Positions 1 through 9,058 of a stretch of DNA of 64,000 nt are shown one piece after another. The notes below the pieces were generated by a model, which was given only the letters and a program-made list of their open reading frames with translations, had not been told where the DNA came from and searched no databases. The DNA comes from Gemmata massiliana (lineage in GTDB: Bacteria > Planctomycetota > Planctomycetia > Gemmatales > Gemmataceae), in NCBI RefSeq assembly GCF_901538265.1, contig NZ_LR593886.1:4051738-4115737 (forward strand), written 5' to 3'. Positions within the stretch are counted from its first letter, which is position 1; each line of letters opens with the position of its first letter. The position numbers were made by a program, and so were the translations under genes.

Positions 1-473
1 AGAAGTGGAGCACCACGTTCGCCGGCACCGCCCGCGCCTGGGCCTTGCGTCACCCAGCGTTATCGACCCGCACCACCAGCACCTTCTCGCCCTTTGGGTC
101 CGCGTGGGGCGCGAACGGGGCCAGGGCCTCGGACATGCGCTCGGCCTTCACACGGGGGCAACAATACCCCGAACGTGTGGCCCGTTTTGGGGCGCACGAA
201 CCCGTACACGTACACCCACCGGTAACGGGTCCGACCGCACGACCGGGGGCGCCGGCCCTTGAGCGCCCACGCTCGCCGGGTGATCGGCTTGAGCCCCAAC
301 CGGGCCTCATCCTGGGTCCACACCTCGACCACTTTCTTCGGATGGGTTTTTCGCAACCGCCTCAGTCGCGCGCAAGTTTTTTTCCAACGCCTGCGGGTTG
401 GCGGGTCGGCGGCCCCGGGATGGCAGGGGCGGGGTACTTGGAGCGTGAATCCGAGGTCCACGAGCCACGTCAT
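1..473 (-). pseudogene. IS630-family transposase, partial and broken
   Basis: The minus strand encodes the DDE part of an IS630-type transposase: 'LVDLGFTLQVPRP', then 'VEVWTQDEARLGLKP' with the first catalytic Asp, then 'GRTRYRWVYVYGF'. Near 155-170 the reading frame slips by one base and continues in another frame as 'VKAERMSEALAPFAPHADP' and 'VLVVRVDNAG', where the second Asp sits in the usual DNAGWH motif. The Trp codon of that motif is TGA here (bases 50-52), after which 'KAQARAVPANVVLHF' still reads on to the window edge. The N-terminal helix-turn-helix is absent: the frame is joined directly to WD40 sequence near 473. The element is inactive as read. The C-terminus lies outside the window. 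Confidence 0.85.
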
Positions 474-1950
474 CGCTCGCGTCCCCGTGAGCAACGTGTC
501 CGCGGACTTGCCGGCCGCATCAAACAGGCACACCTTCCCCCCGCTGGTCGCGACCGCGGTGGTCTTGCCGTCGGGGGCGAACGTGACCCCGACCGCGGTC
601 TCGTTCTCGAGTTTGACGGACCAAATCTCCTTTGCGGTACCCGTTTCGAAAACGACGAGTTGGTTCGTGTTCGCGGTACCGACGGCGAGCCTCGCGCCGT
701 CCGGGCTGAACCGGACGGCGGGGTCGGCGTTGCGAACCTGGACCCGGCCCGGTAGCACCGTCTGGGCGAGCACGGCGCCGGTCGCGCCATCGATTTGCCA
801 CACGTCACCGGTCATCTGTGGGCTCTGCCCTGCGGCCACGATCTTGCCCCGGGGGCGAACGCGACGCGGTTGAACCCGCCCTCCTTCCGCCGCACGATGA
901 AAAGGCGCTTCCCAGTCGCCCCGTCCCACACGCACACCGTGCCGTCGGACCCGGTGGAGGCGATCCGCGCCCCGTCGGCCGAGAAGCAGATGTCGTACAC
1001 CCACCCGCCGTGCCGCAGGTGGGGCGAACCGAGTCTCGCGACCGCGCCCGCGGGGAGCGGAACCTGGTCGCCCTCTCGTGCCGTCGCGGGGAGCGGCATT
1101 GTGTCCGCGTGCCGCGTGAGTGCCGGGGGCGTTCGGGCCGGTTCGTTTGCCGTGAGCACCAAGCCGACCGTGCAGACAACTGACAGCCCTACCGCGAGCG
1201 CGACGCGCAGGTTCGCAGAAACAACGGCAGGGGTCGCACGCGCGGCTAGCGCTCGCACGGTCGGGGAGAGGGCGGCGGGGCGCGCGGCCCGTACCATCGC
1301 GGCCCGCGCCGATTCTGGCAGCGCGACCGCGGCTCCCGCGCTCGCCGGCACCACCCCGCGGGCCGTGAGCCAGGCGCGGAGCCGTTGCCGGGCGCGCGTG
1401 AGGCGCGACTCGACCGTCCCGACCGGGCACCCTAATTCCGCGGCGGCCTCGGCGTTGGTCCGGCCCTCGAGTTCGCACAGCACAAACGGCAGCCGGAGCT
1501 TGTCCGGGAGCCGGTTCAGCCCGGAATCGAGCAGCGCGCGGACCTCGCGCGCGCACGCCTCGCGGAACGGCCCCGGTCGGCGGTCGGGCGCATCGGGGTG
1601 AGCGGCCGACAACCGGTGCGCGGACCGGCGCGCGGCACTCAGATCGAACGCGGCGCGCACCGCGACGCGGTGGAGCCAGGCGGCGAGGGCGGGCCGGACC
1701 CGGAGCCGGGCGGCGTGCTCGGCGAGGGCAACGAACGCGGCTTGGCACGCATCCTCGGCGGCGGCGCGGTCGGGATCGAGTACCCGCCGGCACGCGCCCC
1801 ACACCATCGCCCCGTGGCGCCACACGAGCAACTCGAACGCGGCCTGATCGCCGGACCGGACGAACGGTCGAGCAGGTCGGTGTCAGCAACAATATCGGGA
1901 CTGGGGGTGATCCTGCGGACGAGCGCAGCAAGGGGGGGAGTGGCCGACAT
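474..1950 (-). pseudogene. ECF sigma factor fused to WD40 repeats, frameshifted and truncated
   Basis: This was a planctomycete-type ECF sigma factor with a membrane anchor and C-terminal WD40 repeats. Translation from ATG 1950 begins 'MSATPPLAALVRRI', changes frame near 1865 (one base short in 'CGTTCG'), then gives sigma region 2 ('AAFELLVWRHGAMVWGACRR'), region 4 ('RTNAEAAAELGCPVGTVESR', the DNA-binding helix-turn-helix), and one hydrophobic segment ('VALAVGLSVVCTVGLVLTA'). WD40 blades follow ('WVYDICFSADGARIASTGSD'). A second slip in a G run near 850 moves the remaining blades ('VAAGQSPQ', 'AVRFSPDGARLAVGTAN', 'VTFAPDGKTTAVATSGG') to a third frame. The last blade runs into IS630 sequence at 473. 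Such proteins are thought to link a sensed signal to promoter choice. Two independent indels plus truncation argue for a dead gene, unless the indels are assembly errors. Confidence 0.85.
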
Positions 1951-2041
1951 GGGTGCCTCCGGTTGGGATCATTTTTCCGCAAAGAAAGACGCCCGGCGAC
2001 CGAAAACCCTCCCCGAAAATTCCCAAAGAGACTGATTAACG

Positions 2042-2275
2042 GCACGAGCATCCGGGCGCGAGAGCGACCGCTACGTGAACGCGACGGAGCTGTGCAAGGC
2101 AGCGAAGAAAAAGTGGAGCCACTATTACGGGAACAAGGCTACTAAGGATTTTTTGAAGGCACCTGCCGCACCTGCCGGAATTCCGGCAGGTGAACTGATT
2201 CAGTCAAAAGAAGGCTGCCCCGGCCCGAGCGGCGGCACCTGGATTCACCCCACGTGGTGATCCATTTCGCGCAGC
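2042..2275 (+). pseudogene. KilA-N domain remnant
   Basis: Three short frames together spell a KilA-N DNA-binding domain, common in phage and large-virus proteins: 'INGTSIRAR', then 'SDRYVNATELCKAAKKKW', 'SHYYGNKATKDFLKA', 'GIPAGELIQSKEG', 'GPSGGTWIHP', and after another one-base slip 'HVVIHFAQ'. The N-x-T-x-L-C core and the 'GG-TWIHP' turn are well conserved. Frame changes lie near 2060 and 2252, and the domain stops at 2275, so no full protein can be made. It sits between the broken sigma gene and an inverted repeat, and is probably a leftover of a prophage or a KilA-N antirepressor-like gene. Confidence 0.7.
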
Positions 2276-2280
2276 TAAGA

Positions 2281-2350
2281 AGGTTTTATCCGGCGTGCAT
2301 CAAGGCCGTGGAACTCTCCCCGGCGTCCGACAGTACGCCGGATAAAATCC
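2281..2350. repeat. 70-bp inverted-repeat element
   Basis: The arms at 2281-2296 and 2335-2350 match at 14 of 16 positions (core TTTTATCCGGCGT) around a 38-nt centre. The unit begins where the KilA-N remnant stops. There is no T-tract, so it is not a convincing terminator. It could be a small non-autonomous element or a recombination site of the neighbouring recombinase module. Confidence 0.5.
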
Positions 2351-2433
2351 AGTTGAACGAAGCCTCGTCACCCATCTATGGGCGTTGATTCGTCCCCGTC
2401 ACCCTTGCTCAGCGAACACCTACTCGTCGTTGG

Positions 2434-3632
2434 CTACGACGTGTCCCGACCAACGACTGCGATGGCTGCGTAGCCGGACAACCGCGCATCGGCCCAAACC
2501 TCCACGAACACCATCCGCCCAGTCCCGCACATTGGACAGCGGTGCGACAACTCAACCCGTTCGGCGGTTGGTGTCGGTATCTCCACCGCGGGAGGATCCC
2601 GGGGCTCGTGGTGAATCGCGGCCCTTCTCCGAGTAGCACTCGGCATCGTGCCAGCTTCTCGTCTCGGCACCGGTTGGCCAGGAATCCGAAGCGGCGGATC
2701 CGGACGAACCCACGCGGGAGCACGTGCTGAAGGAACCGACGGATGAACTCCCGGCCATCCAGGGCCATCGTCTTGGGCGAGTTCCCGTTAGCATAGTCCT
2801 TCCACCGGAACGACACCGTCTCGGCGCCCATCCCGAGGAGCCGGTGGTTCGAGATCGCAACGCGATGGGTGTACCGGGCCAGGTACTTGAGAACGTGTTG
2901 CGGCCCCCCGAACGGCCGCTTCGCGTACACGATCCAATCCGTCTGGCGGAGTTGGTCGATCCAAGCCGCGAATCGGTGTGACTCGGCGAGGTGCTGTAGC
3001 GACCCGGCGAATGTCAACTTCCGCCGGGTGTGCGCGGCGGAGAGGAGCGCCAGGAATTTGCCCCGGAACAACCGACCGAGTGGCTTCACGGGCAGGAAGA
3101 AACCGGGCCGACACGGCACCCAGCGGGAACCGTTGGGTGCCAGCCCACCACCGGGCATGACGCAATGCACGTGTGGGTGCAGTGACAACGTCTGACCCCA
3201 GGTGTGCAGGACCGCCAAGAAGCCGATCTCGGCTCCGAGGCGCTTCGGGTCCGCGGCGAGTTCCGTCAGGCTCTCAGCGACGGCGCGGAACCGCGCCCCG
3301 TAGACGAGCCGCGGGTTCTGGAGCGCCAGCGGCCCGAGGGCGCTGGGGAGGGTGAACACGACGTGGAAGTACCCGACCGGTAACAGATCTTCGGCTTGTC
3401 GGTCGAGCCAGGCGGCACGGGCTGCGCCCTGGCACTTGGGGCAATTGCGGTTGCGGCACGAGTTGTACGCGATCTGCTCGTATCCGCACCGGTCGCACGC
3501 CTCCACGTGCCCGCCGAGGGCCGCCGTGCGACACCGGACGATGTCCCGCATCGCCTGCCGCTGGGGATCCGAGAGCGCGTGCCCGTAACGCGCCGCGAAT
3601 GACGGGCCGAACGCCCGGATCACGTCGGCCAC
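2434..3632 (-). CDS. IS91-family HUH transposase, C-terminal frameshift
   Basis: This is a rolling-circle transposase that nicks one DNA strand through a tyrosine. The N-terminal zinc-binding domain is clear ('CDRCGYEQIAYNSC', 'RNRNCPKCQ', about residues 46-69). The metal-binding HUH motif follows ('HPHVHCVMPGG'), then the tyrosine region ('KYLARYTHRVAISNHRL') and 'FRWKDYANG'. The start is GTG 3632, which overlaps the stop of the upstream recombinase. Near 2600-2670 the frame changes: the natural C-terminus with a second zinc knuckle ('CPMCGTGRMVFVEVW') lies one frame over and ends at 2434, while the original frame runs on to 2409 with unrelated residues. The catalytic part is intact but the C-terminus is shifted, so activity is uncertain. 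Confidence 0.85.
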
Positions 3633-4522
3633 CTCAAGGCGCGCGCGTCACGGTTCACCTCCGCGGCGGGCGCGGGCGATGTCACCGCGGCATCCAACCG
3701 ATCGAACGGGCTGACCGTTCCGGTGACGGCCTCCATCGACACGTACAGGTACCGGGCCGTGGTCTGGAGGCTCCGGTGCCCGAGCAGCACCTGGATCGTC
3801 CGCAGGTTCGTCCCGCCCTCCAGCAGGTGGGTGGCGAACGTGTGCCGCAGCACGTGCGGGGTCACGACCTTGGTCAGCCCGGCCGCCTGCGCAGCGTCCC
3901 GGCACGCGAGCTGAACGGTCCGGGTGTTCAGGTGGCGCCCCGGGGCCTCGCCAACGAACAGCCAGTCCTTCGGCTGGTACGCTCGCCAGTACGTCCGGAG
4001 CAACTCCAGGATCTTCGGGGACAGCATGACGTACCGATCCTTATCTCCCTTCCCGTGACCGACCCGGACGACCATCCGCTGGCTGTCGATGTCGCCGACG
4101 GCCAGCGCAGCGACCTCCGACACCCGCAAGCCGGTCGCGTAGATCAGGCTCAGAATGGCTCTGTGTCGGAGATCCGGCGCGGCGTCCAGGAACTGGTTCA
4201 CCTCTTCCCGGCTCAGGACCACCGGGAGGTGGGGACGGTTCTTGGCGCAGGCGATCTCCCCGAACGCCCAGTCCTTGCGGTTGAGGGTGACCCGGTAGAA
4301 GAACAGGATCCCACCGCGGACCACGTTGTACAGGCTCCAGGACGCCCCGACCCGAATCAGGTGGAGCAGGTACTCGCGGACGTGTTCGGGACCGAGTTCA
4401 TCGGGCGAGCGGTTGAAGTGCTTGGCGAACCGGGCCACGGCTCGGACGTAGTGGTCCTGGGTACCGGGAGCCAGGTTCCGCATCCGCATGTCGTCGAGCA
4501 TGCGTTGACGTAACGGTGTCAT
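3620..4522 (-). CDS. Tyrosine recombinase (XerC/D-like integrase)
   Basis: This 300-residue site-specific recombinase has the N-terminal SAM-like core-binding domain ('LAPGTQDHYVRAVARFAKHF', about residues 14-33) and a complete catalytic domain: Arg in 'YATGLRVSEVAAL', Lys in 'GHGKGDKDR', 'HVLRHTFATHLLE' giving H-x-x-R, His in 'LLGHRSLQTTARY' and the tyrosine nucleophile in 'TARYLYVS'. The ATG at 4522 fits the usual start of this family ('MTPLRQRMLDDMRMR'); the frame could extend to 4621 but the extra residues look unrelated. It overlaps the IS91 transposase gene and follows a second recombinase by about 130 bases. It most likely helps resolve or integrate the element. Confidence 0.88.
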   Translation of the reverse strand: MTPLRQRMLDDMRMRNLAPGTQDHYVRAVARFAKHFNRSPDELGPEHVREYLLHLIRVGASWSLYNVVRGGILFFYRVTLNRKDWAFGEIACAKNRPHLPVVLSREEVNQFLDAAPDLRHRAILSLIYATGLRVSEVAALAVGDIDSQRMVVRVGHGKGDKDRYVMLSPKILELLRTYWRAYQPKDWLFVGEAPGRHLNTRTVQLACRDAAQAAGLTKVVTPHVLRHTFATHLLEGGTNLRTIQVLLGHRSLQTTARYLYVSMEAVTGTVSPFDRLDAAVTSPAPAAEVNRDARALRWPT

Positions 4523-4651
4523 GAGTCGCTCCAAGATGTGCGGAGCGGGCGAGGTGTGGGTAACCCTCCATGATGACGGACCGACGGCGGTGGCGCAGGA
4601 GCCCGGCGGACATTTTTTCAACCACGCAACGGGTCGGGCGTGCGCCGCGGC

Positions 4652-5632
4652 TCAGAAGACGATCCGCTCGATCTCGTCGAGGCTGATGGCGTCGCAGGTG
4701 CGGTCGTACAGTTTGGTGGTCCGGGGCGACTCGTGGGCGGCGATCGCCTGGGCCTTCTCGACAGTGCCCCCGTTGCCCAGGTAGGCCGTGATCCCGGTGG
4801 CTCGGAACGTGTGGCACCCGAACCGGTCGCCCAATCCGGCCTGCCGGCACCGCCGCTTGACCATCGCCAGAGCTTCGTGCCGATCGAGCCGGTCGGCCGA
4901 CAGGCGGCGATGGCGATCGAGGGTGCGGAACAGCGGCGTGTCGCCTCGGGTGACGGAACCGGCCGCTGCCAAGTAGGCGTCGAGGTACTCCTCGGCCGTG
5001 TGGTGGACCGGGACGGCGTGGTCCTTCCCGCCCTTCTCGTGGAGTCGCACCCACCACCGCTCGCCCTGTTGGTAGTAGTCCCCGACGTCCATGTGGAGCA
5101 CGGCACTGACGCGGGCGAACGAGTACACCAGGACGCCGATCAGGGCGCGGTCCCGGAGGTCGGCGATCATCGGCCCGGCGAGCGCGGCGAAGAGTTGCCG
5201 GACTTCGTCGCGGTTCATCACCGGGGTCTTGCCTGATTTGAGAACGTACTTGGGGCCGCGGACGGGGCTGACCGGGTTGAACGGGACAATGCCGGTCACC
5301 AGGTAGTCGAAGAGCATGCGGAGGGCGGCCAAGTGCTGCTTGACGGACGGCTTGCTCAGTTCGCGGCCGAGATGTTCGATGTAGGCGGCGACATGGACCG
5401 GGGTGAGGTCGGCCAGTGGCGCGTGGTTCGCCGAACCCCACCGATCGAAGCGGTCGATGGCCCGGGCGTAAGCCGCCCGGGTGTTCGGGTTGCGGATCTC
5501 GGCGGTGAAGAACTGGACGAGGCGCTGGATGGCGTGCGGTCCGACCGCGGAAATGAGTGCCGGGAGGGGAACCCGGCGGGTGGACGGAAGGATGAGGTGG
5601 GTCGGGTGGCAGAAGGAGCATCGAGCGATCAA
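4652..5632 (-). CDS. Tyrosine recombinase, second and divergent
   Basis: A 326-residue phage-integrase family protein, distinct from its downstream neighbour. The core-binding domain is at about residues 45-100 ('NPNTRAAYARAIDRFDRWG', 'SKPSVKQHLAALRMLFDYL'). The catalytic domain shows Arg in 'VYSFARVSAVLHM' in place of the usual TGLRxSE, Lys in 'HEKGGKDHAVPV', 'CHTFRATGITAYL' for H-x-x-R, His in 'AIAAHESPRTTKLYD' and the Tyr nucleophile. It is the first gene of the recombinase/IS91 unit. Two dissimilar recombinases in tandem suggest a heterodimeric system like those that process asymmetric sites, but this is inference. Confidence 0.87.
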   Translation of the reverse strand: MIARCSFCHPTHLILPSTRRVPLPALISAVGPHAIQRLVQFFTAEIRNPNTRAAYARAIDRFDRWGSANHAPLADLTPVHVAAYIEHLGRELSKPSVKQHLAALRMLFDYLVTGIVPFNPVSPVRGPKYVLKSGKTPVMNRDEVRQLFAALAGPMIADLRDRALIGVLVYSFARVSAVLHMDVGDYYQQGERWWVRLHEKGGKDHAVPVHHTAEEYLDAYLAAAGSVTRGDTPLFRTLDRHRRLSADRLDRHEALAMVKRRCRQAGLGDRFGCHTFRATGITAYLGNGGTVEKAQAIAAHESPRTTKLYDRTCDAISLDEIERIVF

Positions 5633-5680
5633 ATATCAAATATCAACCATAACGTCCTTTATGGTGGAGATTCGGTATTC

Positions 5681-5959
5681 GTGCAAGCGGTAAGATGAAA
5701 TGGCGTCCGATCCGATGCGAGGGGTCGGACAAGTCCGAACGTAGAAAGGAAGGTATCAAGATGCCCGATCGCAGGACTTCGCGGGTCATGCCGACCCGCG
5801 AACAGCCCTCGGGTACATCCACAGGCCGTGACAGGCTAAGTCGGTCACCCGCGTACGCGCTGAAGTATTGATCGGACACAACGTCCCGCACGGCGGCAGC
5901 ATTCGACCTTTGCAGGCGTCGAGGCTCGTGCGTACTCTTGCGGGAGGGGTGACGTCTAC
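5681..5959. other. Gap without a supportable gene
   Basis: This stretch lies upstream of the recombinase unit and downstream of a broken hypothetical gene. It contains short dyads (for example around 5760-5800, 'ttcgcgggtc' facing 'gacccgcgaa') but no convincing coding frame. It may hold the terminus of the IS91-type unit. Confidence 0.4.
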
Positions 5960-6296
5960 TTATCGGGAATTTCCGCCGGGGCTCCTCGGTCGCGGGCGGA
6001 TCGTTCGCTCGATGTGTTGGAGTGTCACGCCACGGGCCAGCAGGAAGGCAACTTGTGCGAACGGCCCGGCATTATTCACGTCGCTCGCGACGCTCGCGAC
6101 GTTCTCGGCGGAGGTGATGATTTCGTCTTGCTCTGCAGGGCTCTCGGCGCTCGTTGAGCGCACCGAGCGAGATTTCCTGCGCGACCTCGTGTACCAACTC
6201 GTCGAGCGCGCCTTCCGGCACGCCTTTCAGGGAAATCTCGGACCGTTCGTCGAGACGAGGGGCGTCCGCGGGCTTGTCAGTAGGTGATTCGGCCAT
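5960..6296 (-). pseudogene. Small hypothetical protein, frameshifted
   Basis: Two overlapping minus-strand frames read as one protein of roughly 110 residues: 'MAESPTDKPADAPRLDERSE' to 'AQEISLGAL', then after a slip near 6150 'SAESPAEQDEIITSAENVAS', 'GPFAQVAFLLARGVTLQHIE'. Composition is acidic and helical, with no signal peptide or membrane segment. I do not recognise the family. The ATG at 6296 is chosen because the downstream residues look native while the upstream extension does not. The break may be decay or a base error. Confidence 0.5.
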
Positions 6297-6514
6297 GTGG
6301 CGCTCCTTCTCGTCGCAGTGCTTGGGCATGAGTCCAACTGGATAATATCAGCGGCGTCTTGTGTGGCGTTGGTTCGTGACGCTACCTTGCACCCACCAAG
6401 TAGAGGTGTCAAGGTTTGTTGCTCCGACCTCTACTGTGGTTTCGATAGCGTCACTTCAAGGACAAAACCTGCCGCGCAGCGGCTTAGTTCAACGGGCGTT
6501 TGCCGAAATAAAAC

Positions 6515-6544
6515 GAACGTCCCGGAAATGTTTCCGGGACGTTC
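6515..6544 (-). terminator. Rho-independent terminator
   Basis: A perfect 12-14 bp stem (arm GAACGTCCCGGA) with a tiny loop is followed on the minus strand by GTTTTATTT. It lies about 85 bases beyond the stop of the secreted protein gene at 6629. Confidence 0.8.
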
Positions 6545-6628
6545 AAGAGTCGACCTTGAGGATCGATTCGCGGTGCTTGCTCAGCTCGAAGCTTCGGGCA
6601 TTCGGTGAGAAGAGATCGAAGACGTACT

Positions 6629-7305
6629 TCATTTGTCGGATCGTGTCACACCGTACTCACTGAACGTGATTTCGGTCGCCGTTCCCAGGCAGTTCTCCGC
6701 CACTACACCGATTCTTACTTTCTTACCCCACGGTACTTCCGCCGGGCCGAAATCCTTCCACACCTTGCCGTCACGACTCCAACTCGCGACTACGTTTGGC
6801 CCCTCGCGCGTCACAGGAACGCCGCATCATCGGGCCTTCGGAGCCCCTGAATGCGGTCCACGCTCTCGGTCCCACTGACGCGGGACCAAACTACGTTCCG
6901 GTTCCCGTTCACGCTCCCGACGCCCCGGCGCGCCATCACGAACGACCCATCCGCTCCCACTGCGATCAGCCCACCCGAACGATACGGTCCGCTCCCATCC
7001 GGCTCGCGATCCAGCGCGGGCACGGATACTCGAACGACCGCCACGAAATTACCCTCGACCTCGCGCAGGATACGCGGTGCGCCGTCCAACGCGCCCTCAC
7101 GACTCGAGCCGAGGGTCCGATCTACCGCAGGGAGCCGGATCCGTAATTCGCTATTTTTCAGTGCGAATTCGCAGTCGCGCTGGGGTGAGAGCCACGCACC
7201 ATATACGCGAGCCAACCGGGGTCCGGTGTCTTCGGGCGGAACAGCCGCCGCAAATGCGAGCGAAGTCGCGCAAGCGAGGAGTAAAACCACCGAGCAGCGA
7301 AGCAT
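6629..7305 (-). pseudogene. Secreted DUF1349-like protein, one frameshift
   Basis: From ATG 7305, preceded by a GGGGAGG ribosome site, the frame gives a signal peptide ('MLRCSVVLLLACATSLAFA') and a beta-rich exported domain ('GGLIAVGADGSFVMARRGVG', 'NVVWSRVSGTESVDRIQG'). At about 6815 it breaks after 'RRPDDAAFL' and the next frame continues naturally: 'VTREGPNVVASWSRDGKVWK' and 'VRIGVVAENCLGTATEITFS'. The Gly/Trp-rich end resembles DUF1349 or concanavalin-like modules, which have no proven general role. A terminator follows at 6515. With a good ribosome site and terminator, a single base error in an otherwise live gene is plausible. Confidence 0.65.
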
Positions 7306-7354
7306 CGCGACCTCCCCGATGCCGTGCAACATTCCCAAGAAGACGCCCGCCTTA

Positions 7355-7837
7355 TCACTTTCTAATACGCGCGCAAATCTCTTGCGGGGGCGGCCGCTCA
7401 AAAACTGCGCAGCCCACTACTGCGCGGACGCCTCCAGGAGGCGGGCTGCGACAGCGCCGAGGTGCTCGAACACTGCCGCGGCCTTGAACCGCACGTGCGC
7501 GGGTGTTGGGTCGTTGATCTAATCCGCCGCGAGCAGCACGTCGGCCGAGGAGCTTGACCACCGCTCGAGTGGCCTCGGCACGAACGGGCCACACGAAGAG
7601 GCTCACCGCGAGCCCGATCCCGGCCCCGATCAGCGTGTTGGCGGGTCGGTACAGCCCGTAGGACGTGACCTGGTCGGGGTGCAAGAGGAGCGTGACCATG
7701 CACACGGCGAGCGTCACCCGGCTGAGCTGCTCCAACTTCACCAAGCGCGCGAGCAGTCCCGCGACCACCGCACAGGCGACGACCGACCAGACGTCGACGC
7801 CGAGGGTGATCAGGAACGCGACCCCGACACGCGCGCC
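7355..7837 (-). pseudogene. Aromatic acid exporter/FUSC-like membrane protein, truncated
   Basis: The visible minus-strand part reads 'GVAFLITLGVDVWSVVACAV', 'VAGLLARLVKLEQLSRVTLA', 'HPDQVTSYGLYRPANTLIGA', 'GIGLAVSLFVWPVRAEATRA', 'VVKLLGRRAA'. This is the N-terminal membrane domain of the aromatic-acid-exporter/FUSC superfamily, including the signature 'R...NTLIGAGIGLAVS...FP/WP'. The first residues are cut off by the IS630 element that ends at 7840, and the C-terminal part is out of frame with no recognisable soluble domain. The missing 5' end is not found on the other side of the IS. Confidence 0.7.
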
Positions 7838-7839
7838 TA

Positions 7840-9056
7840 GTGGGTCAACTGGTCTGGATTGACGGGCTGGGTGCGATCTGATCTCCTGCTGTCCGAGGAG
7901 GCCTGTCGTGGAACAAGACGCGAAGTTCGTGGTGCGCCTGGATGAAGCCGAGCGCGGGCGGTTGCAGGAGATGGTGGATCGAGGTCAGGGGTCCAAGACG
8001 ATCCGCAACCGGGCGTTGATCCTGTTAAAGGCCGATGAGGGCGAAGGCGGGTCCGGGTGGACCGACGCGAAGATCGCCGAGGCCTTCGGGGTGGGGGGGG
8101 CGGACCGTCGAGCGCACGCGCCGGTTACTCGTGGTCGAGGGCTCGAGGCGGTGCTCGCGCGCAAGCCCTCACCGAACCGCCAGTACCGTAAGCTCGACGG
8201 CGCACAGGAGGCCGCGCTGGTCAAGTTGGCGTGCTCGAAGCCACCGCACGGGCGCGCCCGGTGGACGTTGCAACTGCTAGCAGATCGCCTGATTGAGCTC
8301 GACGTGGTGCCCTCGATCGGGCGCGAGGCGGTGCGCACGACACTCCAAAAAACGACCTCAAGCCGTGGCTCCGCGAGCACTGGGTATTACCCCCGGAGGC
8401 CGATGCCGAGTTCGTCTGTGCGATGGAAGACGTCCTCGGGGTGTACCACCGACCGTACAACCCGACGTGCCCCCAGGTATGCCTCGACGAAACCACCAAG
8501 CAACTGATCCGCCAGACCCGAGCACCGATCCCGGGTTCGCCCGGGCAACCCGCGCGCGAGGACCACGAGTACGAGCGCAACGGGACCGTCAACCTGTTCA
8601 TGGTGTCGAGCCCCTGGCCGGGCGCCGCCGGGTCAAGGTAACCGAGCGCCGCACCGAGGTCGATTTCGCACACGTGATTCGGGAACTGGTGGACGAGCAG
8701 TACCCGGGAGCGGACAAGATCGTGCTGGTGATGGACAACCTGAACGCGCCCCGGCTGTCGAGCCTGTACGAGGCGTTCGCTCCCGAAGAGGCCCGGCGCC
8801 GGATCGAACGGCTTGAGGTCCACTACACCCCCAAGCGCGGGAGCTGGCTCAACATGGCCGAGATCGAGTTGAGCGCCCTGAGTACCCTGTGCCTGGACCG
8901 GCGCATCGGGGACGAACCCGAACTGCGAGCCGAGGTCGCCGCGTGGGAGCAGCGTCGCAACAGTACCAAGTGTCGGGTCGATTGGCGCTTCACCGCCGAA
9001 GACGCGCGCGTCAAACTCAAGCGGCTCTACCCGACTATCCAGACCGGTTGACCCAC
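7840..9056 (+). mobile_element. IS630-family insertion sequence with both ends
   Basis: The terminal inverted repeats are GTGGGTCAACTGGTCTGGAT at 7840-7859 and its near-complement at 9037-9056 (one mismatch in 20). They are flanked by TA at 7838-7839 and 9057-9058, the target duplication expected of IS630/Tc1-mariner elements. The unit is 1217 bp. Its flanks are unrelated gene fragments (an exporter on the left, an IS1595 transposase on the right), so the junctions are not a simple insertion into one gene. Confidence 0.9.
7908..9051 (+). pseudogene. IS630-family transposase, three frame breaks
   Basis: This is the transposase of the 7840-9056 element. The N-terminal helix-turn-helix begins at GTG 7908 ('MEQDAKFVVRLDEAERGRLQ', 'IRNRALILLKADEGE', 'WTDAKIAEAFGVG'). 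The frame is lost in a run of eight G near 8096-8103, regained by 'LEAVLARKPSPNRQYRKLDG', lost again at a CCAAAAAAC run near 8345, and again near 8630. Catalytic parts remain readable: 'CPQVCLDETTKQLI' (first Asp), 'DKIVLVMDNLN' (second Asp) and 'HYTPKRGSWLNMAEIELSAL' (Glu). Two of the breaks lie in homopolymers, so base-calling error, decay and frameshift expression are all conceivable, although three sites make programmed frameshifting unlikely. Confidence 0.88.
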
Positions 9057-9058
9057 TA

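Larger units (their letters stand above)
2376..5680 (-). mobile_element. Tyrosine recombinase / IS91 transposase module
   Basis: Three minus-strand genes, transcribed 5632 to about 2434, form one unit: two different tyrosine recombinases followed by an IS91-type HUH transposase. The last two overlap by 13 bases, so they are probably translated together. IS91 elements move by rolling-circle transposition and lack terminal inverted repeats, so exact ends cannot be set from the sequence. The stated limits are approximate. Confidence 0.55.

Noticed and set aside
8096-8350. Programmed frameshifting to express the IS630 transposase
   Set aside because: A G run and an A run look slippery, but three frame changes in different directions are needed, which does not fit a single programmed -1 shift.
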